Source of the DNA: Pseudomonadota bacterium
GTDB lineage: Bacteria > Pseudomonadota > Gammaproteobacteria > Burkholderiales > Sulfuriferulaceae
Direction: 5' to 3'
DNA length: 9,307 nucleotides
Assembly: GCA_021794855.1 (NCBI GenBank)
Contig: JAJYPZ010000028.1
Coordinates: 1-9,307 of the forward strand
In this document: piece by piece, positions 1-7,302 of the stretch
How the letters are laid out: each line of letters opens with the position of its first letter
Position numbering within the stretch: position 1 is the first letter of the stretch
Position numbers and translations under genes: made by a program
The notes under the pieces: model-generated
Told to the model about the DNA's origin: nothing
Databases searched by the model: none
The model's input: the letters and a program-made list of their open reading frames with translations, nothing else

Positions 1-2
1 AC

Positions 3-1187
3 GGGATAAAATGGTTGTGGGCGCCGCTGGTCGACCGTTTGCCCTTGCCCCTGCTGACCCGATTGCTGGGTCGTCGCCGCGCGTGGCTGTTGCTCGCCCA
101 AACCGGGATTGTTGTTGCGCTTATCGGGATGGCGAATACGGATCCGGCGGTCGATTTTCAATCCATGATCGTATTCGCCCTGGCATTGGCATTCGCTTCG
201 GCGACACAGGATACCGCGCTGGACGCTTACCGGATCGAAGCCATAGACCAGGATAAACAGGGCGCCATGGCCGCGACCTATCAGGCCGGTTATCGATTTG
301 CGATGATTACCGCCGGGGCGGGGGTGCTCTGGATTGCGTCCACCGTGGACAACGCGCCGCACAGTTACGATTTCAGGTCGTGGCATATCGCGTATCTGGC
401 GATGGCGGCCGCTATGCTGGTCGGCATCGTGACCACCCTGCTGATCCGCGAACCGGTATTGCCGCCGAACCGGGTAGCAGCGCAGGAAGCTTCGGAAGTT
501 CATGCATGGCTGGCCGGTAAGGGCTTGCGCGGCAAAATGCTGGCGGCATCGGCATGGGTTTATACGGCGATTCTCAGTCCTTTTATGGATTTCGCGCGCC
601 GTTACGGCTGGCAGGCAGCGTTGATTTTAGCGCTGATCGCGACTTACCGGATTTCGGACATCGTCATGGGCGTAATGAGCAATTCGTTTTATGTGGATAT
701 GGGTTATACCAAAGTCGAAGTCGCGACCGTATCCAAAGTTTACGGGGTGGCGATGACGATAGCCGGCGCGGCCTTGGGCGGATTGCTGACGGCAAGGATG
801 GGAGTGATGCGGGTTTTGATGCTGGGCGCGGTATTGTCAGCAGCTACGAATCTGCTGTTCGTGCGGCTGGCCGGACTCGGGCATGACCTGTCGGCGCTGG
901 TCGGCACCGTATCGGCGGATAACCTTGCTTCGGGTCTTGCGTCCAGCGCTTTCGTCGCTTATCTTTCGGGGCTGACCAACAGTGCCTATTCCGCCACGCA
1001 ATATGCGCTGTTCAGCTCGATCATGCTGCTGCTGCCCAAATTTATCGCCGGTTTTTCCGGCGATTTTGTCGATGCCTACGGTTATGCCGATTTTTTTACC
1101 GGCACCGCGCTGCTCGGCGTGCCGGTAATAGGTCTGGTCTGGCTGGCGAGCCGATTGCGGCTGCCAAAAGGAGCAAACGGTGGCTGA
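3..1187 (+). CDS. ampG: AmpG-type muropeptide MFS permease, 5'-truncated by the window
   Basis: The protein is an inner-membrane major facilitator permease of the AmpG type. This family imports anhydro-muropeptides from the periplasm for cell-wall recycling and for AmpR-type beta-lactamase signalling. The reading frame is already open at the left edge. The visible 394 residues begin GIKWLWAPLVDRLPLPLL, the conserved AmpG segment at the end of the first membrane helices, so about 40-60 N-terminal residues lie outside the window. A TTG at 15 is not a credible start because conserved sequence precedes it. Further AmpG signs are the loop RRRAWLLLAQ, the segment SATQDTALDAYRIEAI (helix 4 region) and, near the C-terminus, SALTNSAYSATQYALFSS-like sequence. 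About ten hydrophobic helices are visible. The stop overlaps the GTG of the next gene by 8 bases. Substrate specificity is inferred from family only; another AmpG-like MFS carrier remains possible. Confidence 0.85.
   Translation, partial: GIKWLWAPLVDRLPLPLLTRLLGRRRAWLLLAQTGIVVALIGMANTDPAVDFQSMIVFALALAFASATQDTALDAYRIEAIDQDKQGAMAATYQAGYRFAMITAGAGVLWIASTVDNAPHSYDFRSWHIAYLAMAAAMLVGIVTTLLIREPVLPPNRVAAQEASEVHAWLAGKGLRGKMLAASAWVYTAILSPFMDFARRYGWQAALILALIATYRISDIVMGVMSNSFYVDMGYTKVEVATVSKVYGVAMTIAGAALGGLLTARMGVMRVLMLGAVLSAATNLLFVRLAGLGHDLSALVGTVSADNLASGLASSAFVAYLSGLTNSAYSATQYALFSSIMLLLPKFIAGFSGDFVDAYGYADFFTGTALLGVPVIGLVWLASRLRLPKGANGG
1166..1173 (+). promoter_or_regulatory. Ribosome binding site for the TauE/SafE-like gene
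   Basis: AAAAGGAG lies 6 bases before the GTG at 1180, inside the end of the upstream permease gene. It is the strongest Shine-Dalgarno match in this operon and supports GTG as the start even though it overlaps ampG. Confidence 0.7.
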
Positions 1188-1851
1188 ATTAAGTATTTTT
1201 TCGGCGTTTCTGGTCGGCTTGCTCGGCGGCGTTCATTGCGTCGGCATGTGCGGCGGTATCGTGACTGCGCTGTCTTTCGCCACTCCGAACGCAAAACCGG
1301 GTCTGGCAACGCTGCTGGGCTACAACGGAGGGCGTCTGCTCAGTTACGCTCTGGCCGGAGCGATCGCAGGCGCGGTGGGCGCGAGCACTTTGTTGCTTAA
1401 CCATTTTTTGCCGGTGTCGCGCGGCTTGTATCTGTTCGCCAATATCATGTTGATATTGCTCGGACTGTATCTGGCAGGATTATCGCGTGCCGTATTATTG
1501 CTGGAAAATCTGGGCGCAGGCGTGTGGGCGCGGCTGCAGCCGTTAATGAAACGGCTGATGCCGGTACGCAATGCGCCTCAGGCCGTGCTGGTCGGAATGA
1601 TATGGGGCTGGTTGCCTTGCGGCCTGGTTTATTCGGTATTGATCTCGGCTCTGGCAACCGGGAGTGCCGCTCACGGCGCTATGCTGATGCTGGCGTTCGG
1701 CGCGGGAACGCTGCCCAATCTGCTTGCGATGGGCCTGCTGGCCAAGCGGCTGCAGAATTTTACGCGCAATCTGCTGGTGCGGCGCATAGCGGGATTGCTG
1801 GTGGCCGGGTTCGGCGTTCTCGGTCTTGCGAGATGGCTGATCGCCGTTTGA
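1180..1851 (+). CDS. TauE/SafE family (COG2836, DsbD_2-like) membrane protein
   Basis: This is a 223-residue inner-membrane protein with about six helices (roughly 5-30, 55-75, 82-101, 138-160, 165-187, 200-220). It carries the COG2836/DsbD_2 signatures GGVHCVGMCGG at 16-26, YNGGRLLSY at 48-56, WGWLPCGLVYSVL at 142-154 and FGAGTLPN at 173-180. The name 'sulfite exporter' is inherited from distant TauE relatives. The His/Met/Cys cluster in helix 1 (H19, C20, M23, C24) plus C147 points rather to metal (copper) or thiol-redox handling, as in the related CcdA/DsbD membrane domain. Relatives often sit beside cbb3 oxidase assembly genes, but none is visible here. The GTG start is supported by a good ribosome site and by 8-base overlap with ampG. 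rsmB follows after 23 bases. Family is secure; substrate is unknown. Confidence 0.8.
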   Translation: MAELSIFSAFLVGLLGGVHCVGMCGGIVTALSFATPNAKPGLATLLGYNGGRLLSYALAGAIAGAVGASTLLLNHFLPVSRGLYLFANIMLILLGLYLAGLSRAVLLLENLGAGVWARLQPLMKRLMPVRNAPQAVLVGMIWGWLPCGLVYSVLISALATGSAAHGAMLMLAFGAGTLPNLLAMGLLAKRLQNFTRNLLVRRIAGLLVAGFGVLGLARWLIAV

Positions 1852-1863
1852 TGGAATCGTTAT

Positions 1864-1870
1864 AAAGAGA
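1864..1870 (+). promoter_or_regulatory. Ribosome binding site for rsmB
   Basis: AAAGAGA lies 4 bases before the ATG at 1875, in the 23-base gap after the TauE/SafE-like gene. It is a modest match, but it supports this start over the ATG at 1851, which is followed almost at once by a stop. Confidence 0.45.
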
Positions 1871-1874
1871 CTGT

Positions 1875-3143
1875 ATGCAAGAACCTGTACTGCAACCTCC
1901 CTTGCGTCAATTGATCAAACAGGCGGCACAGTCGGTAGACGATGTCGTGCATAAAGGACAGAATCTGAACCGCGTTCTGGCGTTGCAGCAGGATGCCGGC
2001 CATGCGGCCATTCAGGATATGTGTTACGCCGTGCTGCGCGAATACGGCACGCTCTCGGCGATACGCGACCGTTTGCTCAGCAAGCCCCTGAGCGATCGTA
2101 TGATCGCATCGTTACTGGTGGTAGCTTTGCGTCAATTGCGCGCGCACCCCGAAGCGGCGCATACGATAGTGAATGAGGGGGTCGAAGCGGCTGCCGCGAT
2201 GCGGCCTTGGGCGCGTGGTCTGGTCAACGCAGTTCTGCGCAGTTATTTGCGGCAGGATAGTTTGTTTGTACCCCAAGACCCGGTGGCGTTATGGAATTAT
2301 CCCCAATGGTGGATAGCGGAAGTTGAAAGCGCGTACCCCGATCATTGGCAGAATATTCTGACGGCGGGCAATCGCCATCCGCCGATGACGTTGAGGATCA
2401 ATGCGCGGTGCAGCGATGTCGCGTCGTATCTGGCCCGGTTGCAGGAGGCCGGAATCGTTGCGCGACAAATCGGCCCGCTCGCCTTGCAACTGGAGCATCC
2501 GGTAGCGGTAAGCCGTCTGCCCGGATTCGCCGCAGGACTGGTGTCCGTGCAGGACGCCGGCGCCCAGCTGGCGGCAGAGCTGCTCGATGTCCGGGACGGA
2601 CAGCGCGTGCTCGATGCGTGCGCGGCGCCCGGCGGAAAAACCGGTCATATCCTGGAACGGGTGGAAGCGAATCTGACCGCTCTGGATAGCGATGCCGGAC
2701 GCTTGCAGCGAGTGCGCGATAATCTGCTGCGTTTAGGTCTGACAGCGGAACTGCAACCGGGCGATGCCGGAAAGCCGGATGACTGGTGGGACGGCGTGCC
2801 GTACGACCGGATTCTGGCCGATGTGCCGTGCTCCGCCTCGGGCGTGGTGCGACGCCATCCCGATATTAAATGGTTGCGACGAGCGCAGGATATTGACCGA
2901 TTTGCGACACAACAAGCGCTTATTTTGTGTCAACTCTGGCGATGTTTGGCTGCGGGTGGTAAATTACTTTATGTGACGTGCTCGATCTTTCCAAAAGAAA
3001 ATCAGGATCGTATTAATGCATTTTTAGCAAAGCATGACAATGCGCGACAGATACCGTTGCAGGGCGAGTGGATGACCGCCGGGCAATTGTTGCCGAATGA
3101 TAATCACGATGGTTTCTTTTATGCCTTACTTGAAAAAAAATAA
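1875..3143 (+). CDS. rsmB: 16S rRNA (cytosine-967-C5)-methyltransferase RsmB
   Basis: A cytosolic enzyme that transfers a methyl group from S-adenosylmethionine to C5 of C967 (E. coli numbering) of 16S rRNA. The 422 residues match the usual length (E. coli about 429). Residues 8-130 form the NusB-like RNA-binding domain; the Rossmann methyltransferase domain follows. SAM motif I is DACAAPGGKTG at 247-257. Motif IV is DVPCSASG at 316-323, with C319 the release cysteine. Motif VI is YVTCS at 366-370, with C369 the catalytic nucleophile. GLVSVQDAGAQLAAELL at 221-237 is also typical of the RsmB/NOP2 family. All key residues are present, so the enzyme should be active. The 3' end overlaps the DUF4390 gene by 23 bases. 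Base composition falls towards AT near 2940-3143, matching the next gene. Confidence 0.96.
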   Translation: MQEPVLQPPLRQLIKQAAQSVDDVVHKGQNLNRVLALQQDAGHAAIQDMCYAVLREYGTLSAIRDRLLSKPLSDRMIASLLVVALRQLRAHPEAAHTIVNEGVEAAAAMRPWARGLVNAVLRSYLRQDSLFVPQDPVALWNYPQWWIAEVESAYPDHWQNILTAGNRHPPMTLRINARCSDVASYLARLQEAGIVARQIGPLALQLEHPVAVSRLPGFAAGLVSVQDAGAQLAAELLDVRDGQRVLDACAAPGGKTGHILERVEANLTALDSDAGRLQRVRDNLLRLGLTAELQPGDAGKPDDWWDGVPYDRILADVPCSASGVVRRHPDIKWLRRAQDIDRFATQQALILCQLWRCLAAGGKLLYVTCSIFPKENQDRINAFLAKHDNARQIPLQGEWMTAGQLLPNDNHDGFFYALLEKK

Positions 3144-3687
3144 ATTTTGGTGGGGAATAATGTTGTGGCTAAGCTTCTGTTTGCCCGTTTTCGCTGCAAA
3201 TGCAGGCATACAGATCAAATCGGCCGAGTTGAAACAAATCGACGAAGTTTATTATCTGGACGCCAAACTGGATGTAACATTGAGCCCGATCCTTGAAGAG
3301 GCGCTCAAAAACGGCGTTTCCTTGTATTTTATTACCGATTTCGATTTTAGCCACCCGCGCTGGTATTGGTGGAATGAAGATTTTGCTCACATCAGTCGTG
3401 TCACCCGTTTGTCGTATAATGCTTTATTACGCCAATATCTTGTTTCCGGAGTCAATATTCCCGCCCGCGGTTTCGATACGCTCGCGGAAGCATTAACCCA
3501 ATTAGGCAAGATCGATGACTGGCCTGTGATCGCACGCGACCGGCTGGTCAAGCACGAATTATATCAAGCCACTTTGAGTATGCGCCTTGATACGTCCGAA
3601 TTGCCGAAACCCTTGCAAATCAATGCTATTGCCACAGGCAGATGGGAGCTCGACTCTACGCCGCTGGTGTGGATGATGACCCTGTGA
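3121..3687 (+). CDS. Secreted DUF4390 protein linked to NtrYX
   Basis: This gene encodes a DUF4390 family protein of unknown function, predicted periplasmic. I chose the ATG at 3121 (188 residues) because it gives a complete signal peptide: basic PYLKKNK, a hydrophobic core WGIMLWLSFCLPVF, then a cleavage site near AFA/ANA about residue 25. In-frame starts at 3097 and 3109 would bury the charged region, and one at 3160 (preceded by GGGGA) would lose it. Family landmarks are IKSAELKQIDEVYYLDA, the repeated aromatic stretch HPRWYWWNED, RLSYNALLRQYLVS and LRLDTSELPKPLQINA-like sequence near the end. The gene overlaps rsmB by 23 bases and ntrY by 4 (GTGA). From memory, DUF4390 genes in betaproteobacteria nearly always precede ntrY, so a role with the kinase is a reasonable inference but unproven. 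The region is noticeably AT-richer than its neighbours. Confidence 0.85.
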   Translation: MPYLKKNKFWWGIMLWLSFCLPVFAANAGIQIKSAELKQIDEVYYLDAKLDVTLSPILEEALKNGVSLYFITDFDFSHPRWYWWNEDFAHISRVTRLSYNALLRQYLVSGVNIPARGFDTLAEALTQLGKIDDWPVIARDRLVKHELYQATLSMRLDTSELPKPLQINAIATGRWELDSTPLVWMMTL

Positions 3688-5825
3688 AATATCTGGTTTT
3701 ACTGAGTTTTATAGTCGGTACTGGGCTGGTCTATCTGCTTTCCAGCGCTAGCGCCAACACCGATCTGTTCGCGCATAATTTCCCGTGGCTGTTAGGCGCT
3801 ACCGGAACGCTGGTGGCGGCGATGATATTGCTGGTCGGTTATCAGATCGTCCAATTGCGGCATAAAATGCAGGCCGGCGTATTCGGCGCTAAACTTACTT
3901 TCCGCCTGATGCTGGTATTCGGTCTGATGGCATTGTTGCCCGGCACGGTTGTGTATGCAGTATCGGTACAGTTTTTATCCAAAAGCATCGAATCCTGGTT
4001 TGACGTACGTGTCGACCGTGCGCTGGAAAGCGGGCTGAATCTGGGCCAGGTGGCGCTGGACAGCTTGCAGCACGAATTGATACGAAAAGCCGAATCGATG
4101 GCGCAAACCCTGGCCGAAAAACCGGCCAGCAGCCACCCGGGCGAGCTTAATTTGCTGCGCGAGCAAAACAATATTCAGGAAGCAACGTTGTTTAACGAGC
4201 ATGGCAGGCTGATTTCTTTTTCCAGCAGTGAACGTTCTAGCTGGTCGCTGATGGTGCCGGATAACAGCGTGCTGTTGCAGATCCGCCAGCAACGTCCTTA
4301 TTCGCGTATAGAAAATATTGAGGGGCGCGGATTGTACATGCGTGTAATCGTGCCGGTCAATTTGTTGTCGTTTACCGAAGATATACGAGTGCTTCAACTG
4401 TTGCAGCCGGTGCCGGTAAAACTTGCCGACGACGCCGAAGCGGTACGTCTGGCGTTTCAGGACTATCAGGAGCTATCGCTGTCGCGCCTTGGTTTGAAGC
4501 GTTTGTACGGCATGACGCTGACGCTGGCGATGGTTTTGACGTTGCTGACTACGGTCGCGCTGGCATTTTTGATCAGCGAGCAAATGGCGGCACCCCTGCG
4601 CGCGCTGGCAAAAGGTACGCGGGCGGTCGCGAAAGGCGATTTCAGCCAGATGCATCCGGTAAATAGTCGCGACGAACTGGGCATGTTGACCAAATCCTTC
4701 AATCGAATGACGCGCCAGCTGGCCGAAGCCCGTACTGCGACGGAAGACAGCCGGGCCCAAATCGAAAAATCGTATGCTTATCTCGAAACCGTGCTCGCCA
4801 ACCTGACTTCAGGCGTAATCGCGTTCGACGAGCAGCTAAGGGTACGTAGCATCAATCCGGCGGCGGAAGAGATACTGGGCATCAATGCCAATGCGCTGCG
4901 CGGATTGCAGCCTTATCAATGGGCGGGGCATGCGGCGTATATCGCAGATTTCGCTTATGTCGTCGCGACGCAATTTCAATCCATGCCCAATGCCGTCTGG
5001 CAACAGCAGATTACCTATCGCGATTATCAGAACAAACGCATACTGCTGGTGCGGGGTACGAATCTGCTGCGCGGAATAGACGGGGGTTACGTATTGGTAT
5101 TCGACGATATTACGCACCTGGTCCGCGCTCAGCGCGATGCCGCTTGGGGCGAAGTGGCCCGCCGTCTGGCGCACGAAATCAAGAATCCGCTGACGCCGAT
5201 CCAGCTGTCCGCAGAACGCATAGAGCATAAATTTGCAGCCAAATTAAGCGTAGCCGATGCCGATACTTTGCGCCGTTCAATCCAGACTATCGTCACTCAA
5301 GTATCGGTCATGAAAGAAATGGTCAATGCATTTGCCGAATATGCCAAAACCCCGAAAGCTCTTTTGTTGCCTGTCAATCTAAATGCTTTGATAGGGGAAG
5401 TGCTTGATTTGTATGGACATGACGATACCATAAAATTAAAATTGTCGGACACTTTGCCTTTGGTGATGGGAGATGCGAAACTGTTGCGGCAGGTCATCCA
5501 CAACTTGCTGCAAAATGCCCAGGACGCGTTGATCGGCATAAGCTCTCCCAGGATAGAGATTCGTACTCAGGTTATTGCCCAAGACGTGGAAATGCTTATC
5601 AGCGACAACGGTACGGGATTGCCGGTTGACGTGTTGGAAAGTCTGTTCGAACCGTATGCGACTACCAAGCCGAAAGGAACCGGGCTAGGGCTGGCGATAG
5701 TGAAAAAAATTATTGAAGAACATCAAGGTACGATTACTTTAGAGAATCGCCCGCAGGGTGGTGTGGTAGTATGTGTACGATTACCGGCAGCGGGACAGAC
5801 AACGCACTTGGAGCACGATGCATGA
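3684..5825 (+). CDS. ntrY: NtrY-type membrane sensor histidine kinase
   Basis: An inner-membrane sensor kinase that autophosphorylates on histidine and passes the phosphate to its partner NtrX. Known NtrY roles are nitrogen and redox/respiratory control. I start it at GTG 3684 (713 residues), which overlaps the DUF4390 stop as GTGA and opens directly with the first membrane helix. Membrane helices lie near 3-21, 34-56, 73-96 and 277-297, leaving a periplasmic sensor region of about 180 residues (97-276). HAMP is 298-351 and PAS about 363-478. The H box is RLAHEIKNPLTP at 494-505 with H497 the phosphoacceptor. The N box is QVIHNLLQNAQDAL at 603-616, G1 is DNGTGLP at 641-647, the F box LFEPYATTK at 654-662, and G2 GTGLGLAI at 665-672. 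All catalytic boxes are intact. The signal sensed cannot be read from the sequence. Confidence 0.93.
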   Translation: MKYLVLLSFIVGTGLVYLLSSASANTDLFAHNFPWLLGATGTLVAAMILLVGYQIVQLRHKMQAGVFGAKLTFRLMLVFGLMALLPGTVVYAVSVQFLSKSIESWFDVRVDRALESGLNLGQVALDSLQHELIRKAESMAQTLAEKPASSHPGELNLLREQNNIQEATLFNEHGRLISFSSSERSSWSLMVPDNSVLLQIRQQRPYSRIENIEGRGLYMRVIVPVNLLSFTEDIRVLQLLQPVPVKLADDAEAVRLAFQDYQELSLSRLGLKRLYGMTLTLAMVLTLLTTVALAFLISEQMAAPLRALAKGTRAVAKGDFSQMHPVNSRDELGMLTKSFNRMTRQLAEARTATEDSRAQIEKSYAYLETVLANLTSGVIAFDEQLRVRSINPAAEEILGINANALRGLQPYQWAGHAAYIADFAYVVATQFQSMPNAVWQQQITYRDYQNKRILLVRGTNLLRGIDGGYVLVFDDITHLVRAQRDAAWGEVARRLAHEIKNPLTPIQLSAERIEHKFAAKLSVADADTLRRSIQTIVTQVSVMKEMVNAFAEYAKTPKALLLPVNLNALIGEVLDLYGHDDTIKLKLSDTLPLVMGDAKLLRQVIHNLLQNAQDALIGISSPRIEIRTQVIAQDVEMLISDNGTGLPVDVLESLFEPYATTKPKGTGLGLAIVKKIIEEHQGTITLENRPQGGVVVCVRLPAAGQTTHLEHDA
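5808..5813 (+). promoter_or_regulatory. Ribosome binding site deciding the ntrX start
   Basis: TTGGAG lies 8 bases before the ATG at 5822, within the last codons of ntrY. With the ATGA overlap it favours 5822 over the GTG or ATG positions upstream, which would add residues with no receiver-domain character. Confidence 0.6.
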
Positions 5826-6502
5826 TAAGTAAGGAAATTCTGGTCGTGGATGACGAAATAGGCATACGCGAGCTTTTGTCGGAAATCTTGATGGATGAAG
5901 GCTACGATGTCACGTTGGCCGAAGATGCCGCGGCCGCACGCGAATATCGTTTGCACAGGCGTCCCGATCTGGTATTGCTCGACATTTGGATGCCGGAAAC
6001 CGATGGTATCAGTTTGCTGAAGGAGTGGACGAACAGCGGCCAGTTGACGATGCCGGTAGTCATGATGTCCGGACACGGCACGATCGATACCGCCGTAGAG
6101 GCGATACGGATAGGCGCAATAGGATTTCTCGAAAAACCAATTGCCCTGAAGAAATTGCTCGACAGTGTGGCGCAGGGTTTGTTGCATCCCATTCCGCCAC
6201 CTTCCGGTTCAACTCCGGACAATACGGCTTTTCCGCAATCTCTACCAGCCAGTGCCCAGGAAAACGACTATAAAGAAAGCGCAGAACAGCCCGACCTCTC
6301 GTCTGTTGCGAATCTCGGTTTTACTCTCGACTTGCCTTTGCGCGAAGCCCGCGACATTTTTGAACGCCATTATTTCGAGCGGTTGATTGTACAAACCGAC
6401 GGCAATATGACTCGCGTCGCCGAATATGCGGGAGTGGAACGCACCCATTTATACCGTAAACTAAAACAGCTGGGCGTAGAGTTGAATAAAAAGCACAGTT
6501 AG
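5822..6502 (+). CDS. NtrX-type response regulator lacking the AAA+ domain
   Basis: A cytosolic response regulator partner of the NtrY-like kinase, only 226 residues against about 450 for classical NtrX. Residues 1-120 are a complete receiver: acidic pair D10/D11, phosphoacceptor D54 in LLDIWMP, S83 in MMSGHG, and K105 in EKP, with the NtrX-like GTIDTAVEAIRIGA helix. Residues 121-168 are a Pro/Ser/Ala/Gln-rich linker. Residues 170-219 form a Fis-type helix-turn-helix (GNMTRVAEYAGVERTHLYRKLKQLGV) preceded by the NtrX-like LREARDIFERHYFERL. The Walker A/B and GAFTGA segments of the sigma-54-interacting domain are missing altogether. The single open frame runs through receiver, linker and HTH, so this is not a frameshift. 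It should bind DNA in a phosphorylation-dependent way but cannot remodel sigma-54 polymerase. The start overlaps ntrY (ATGA). RegA/PrrA-type regulators share this architecture, but the HTH resembles NtrX more. Confidence 0.88.
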   Translation: MISKEILVVDDEIGIRELLSEILMDEGYDVTLAEDAAAAREYRLHRRPDLVLLDIWMPETDGISLLKEWTNSGQLTMPVVMMSGHGTIDTAVEAIRIGAIGFLEKPIALKKLLDSVAQGLLHPIPPPSGSTPDNTAFPQSLPASAQENDYKESAEQPDLSSVANLGFTLDLPLREARDIFERHYFERLIVQTDGNMTRVAEYAGVERTHLYRKLKQLGVELNKKHS

Positions 6503-6531
6503 GCTGATATATATAGCAAACGTTAAGACCG

Positions 6532-7302
6532 CTAAGGGGATAAATGTCTGCTTGCCCCAGTTCCGTCCGGGCTCAAATCGAATAGTTCGCATCCCTGGGT
6601 GTTGCATTGCAAATATCCGCCCCCGTTATACCAGTCGGGTAAAACCCAGCGTTCGCACATATGCTGATCCAGCGTAATCAAGTGGCGTGCAGGTCGATGA
6701 GTATGCCCATGTATCAGTCTGGGATAATCATACCGGCGCAATGTCGCAGCGACTGTATCGTCGTTGACATCCATGATCGCGGAGGTTTTCTCCTGTTTGG
6801 CGGATTCGCTGCGGTGACGTGCCTGTTCGGCAAGCGCGAGGCGCGTCTGCAAGGATTGCGCCAGAAATTGCTTTTGCCAATCTGGATTGCGCACCTGTTC
6901 CCTGAAATTTAAATATTCGACATCGTCGGTACATAAGGTATCGCCATGCATGAGCAGGGTCGGCGTCCCGTATAAATCCACCAATGCCGGATCGTCCAGC
7001 AACTGGCCCTGACAACTGCGGGCAAATTGTTCCGCGATGAGGAAGTCGCGATTGCCGTGCATAAAATATACCGCTGTCCCTGTATCGGCCAGATTGCTTA
7101 GTGCTGCCGCGATCCGGCGGTGCAAAGGCGCGTCCAGCGTGTCGTCACCCAGCCAGTATTCAAACAGATCGCCCAGAATATAGAGGCGGTCGGCTTGCGG
7201 GGCGGTTTGCTCCAGAAAATCGATAAACAGCCCGTTGGTGTCCGGCCTGCTGTCGCACAGATGCAAGTCGGCAACCAGCAGGCTGTGCGGCGCAGCAGGC
7301 AC
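6532..7302 (-). CDS. lpxH: UDP-2,3-diacylglucosamine diphosphatase LpxH
   Basis: A cytosolic, peripherally membrane-bound manganese enzyme of lipid A synthesis. It hydrolyses UDP-2,3-diacylglucosamine to lipid X (2,3-diacylglucosamine 1-phosphate) and UMP. The 256 residues match the family length (E. coli 240). All calcineurin-like metal ligands are visible: D12 and H14 in ADLHL, D45 in GDLFEYWLGDD, N84 in GNRDFL, H119 in MHGDTLC, and H200 and H202 in HGHTHRP. The GTG start at 7302 shares one base with the ppiB TAG stop, and GAGGT on the minus strand (7313-7309) gives a 6-base spacing, so translation is probably coupled to ppiB. The gene converges with ntrX, with 29 bases between the two stops and no clear terminator there. 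Confidence 0.96.
   Translation of the reverse strand: MPAAPHSLLVADLHLCDSRPDTNGLFIDFLEQTAPQADRLYILGDLFEYWLGDDTLDAPLHRRIAAALSNLADTGTAVYFMHGNRDFLIAEQFARSCQGQLLDDPALVDLYGTPTLLMHGDTLCTDDVEYLNFREQVRNPDWQKQFLAQSLQTRLALAEQARHRSESAKQEKTSAIMDVNDDTVAATLRRYDYPRLIHGHTHRPARHLITLDQHMCERWVLPDWYNGGGYLQCNTQGCELFDLSPDGTGASRHLSP

Larger units (their letters stand above)
1..6502 (+). other. Probable six-gene operon ampG - tauE/safE - rsmB - DUF4390 - ntrY - ntrX-like
   Basis: All six genes point the same way. The junctions are an 8-base overlap, a 23-base gap, a 23-base overlap and two 4-base overlaps (GTGA, ATGA). No terminator-like hairpin with a T-run was seen between them. Co-transcription is inferred from spacing; internal promoters inside coding sequence cannot be ruled out. 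Confidence 0.6.

Noticed and set aside
2289..2648. Antisense open frame of 119 codons inside rsmB
   Set aside because: Opposite the conserved methyltransferase domain; arginine-rich translation typical of a shadow frame.
3975..4397. Antisense open frame of 140 codons inside ntrY
   Set aside because: No recognisable domain, no signal peptide, fully inside the kinase sensor region.
4836..5228. Antisense open frame of 130 codons inside ntrY
   Set aside because: Opposite the PAS and H-box coding sequence; no features of a real protein.
5723..6187. Long antisense open frame (154 codons) across the ntrY/ntrX junction
   Set aside because: It lies opposite two well-supported genes with intact motifs, resembles no family, and has no ribosome site; typical by-product of codon bias.
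5822..6502. Short ntrX as a frameshifted pseudogene
   Set aside because: Receiver, linker and HTH are in one uninterrupted frame, the phosphorylation residues are intact, and no AAA+ remnants are seen in the other frames.
6503..6531. Bidirectional terminator between convergent ntrX and lpxH
   Set aside because: The 29 bases hold TATATATA and no GC-rich stem followed by a T-run.
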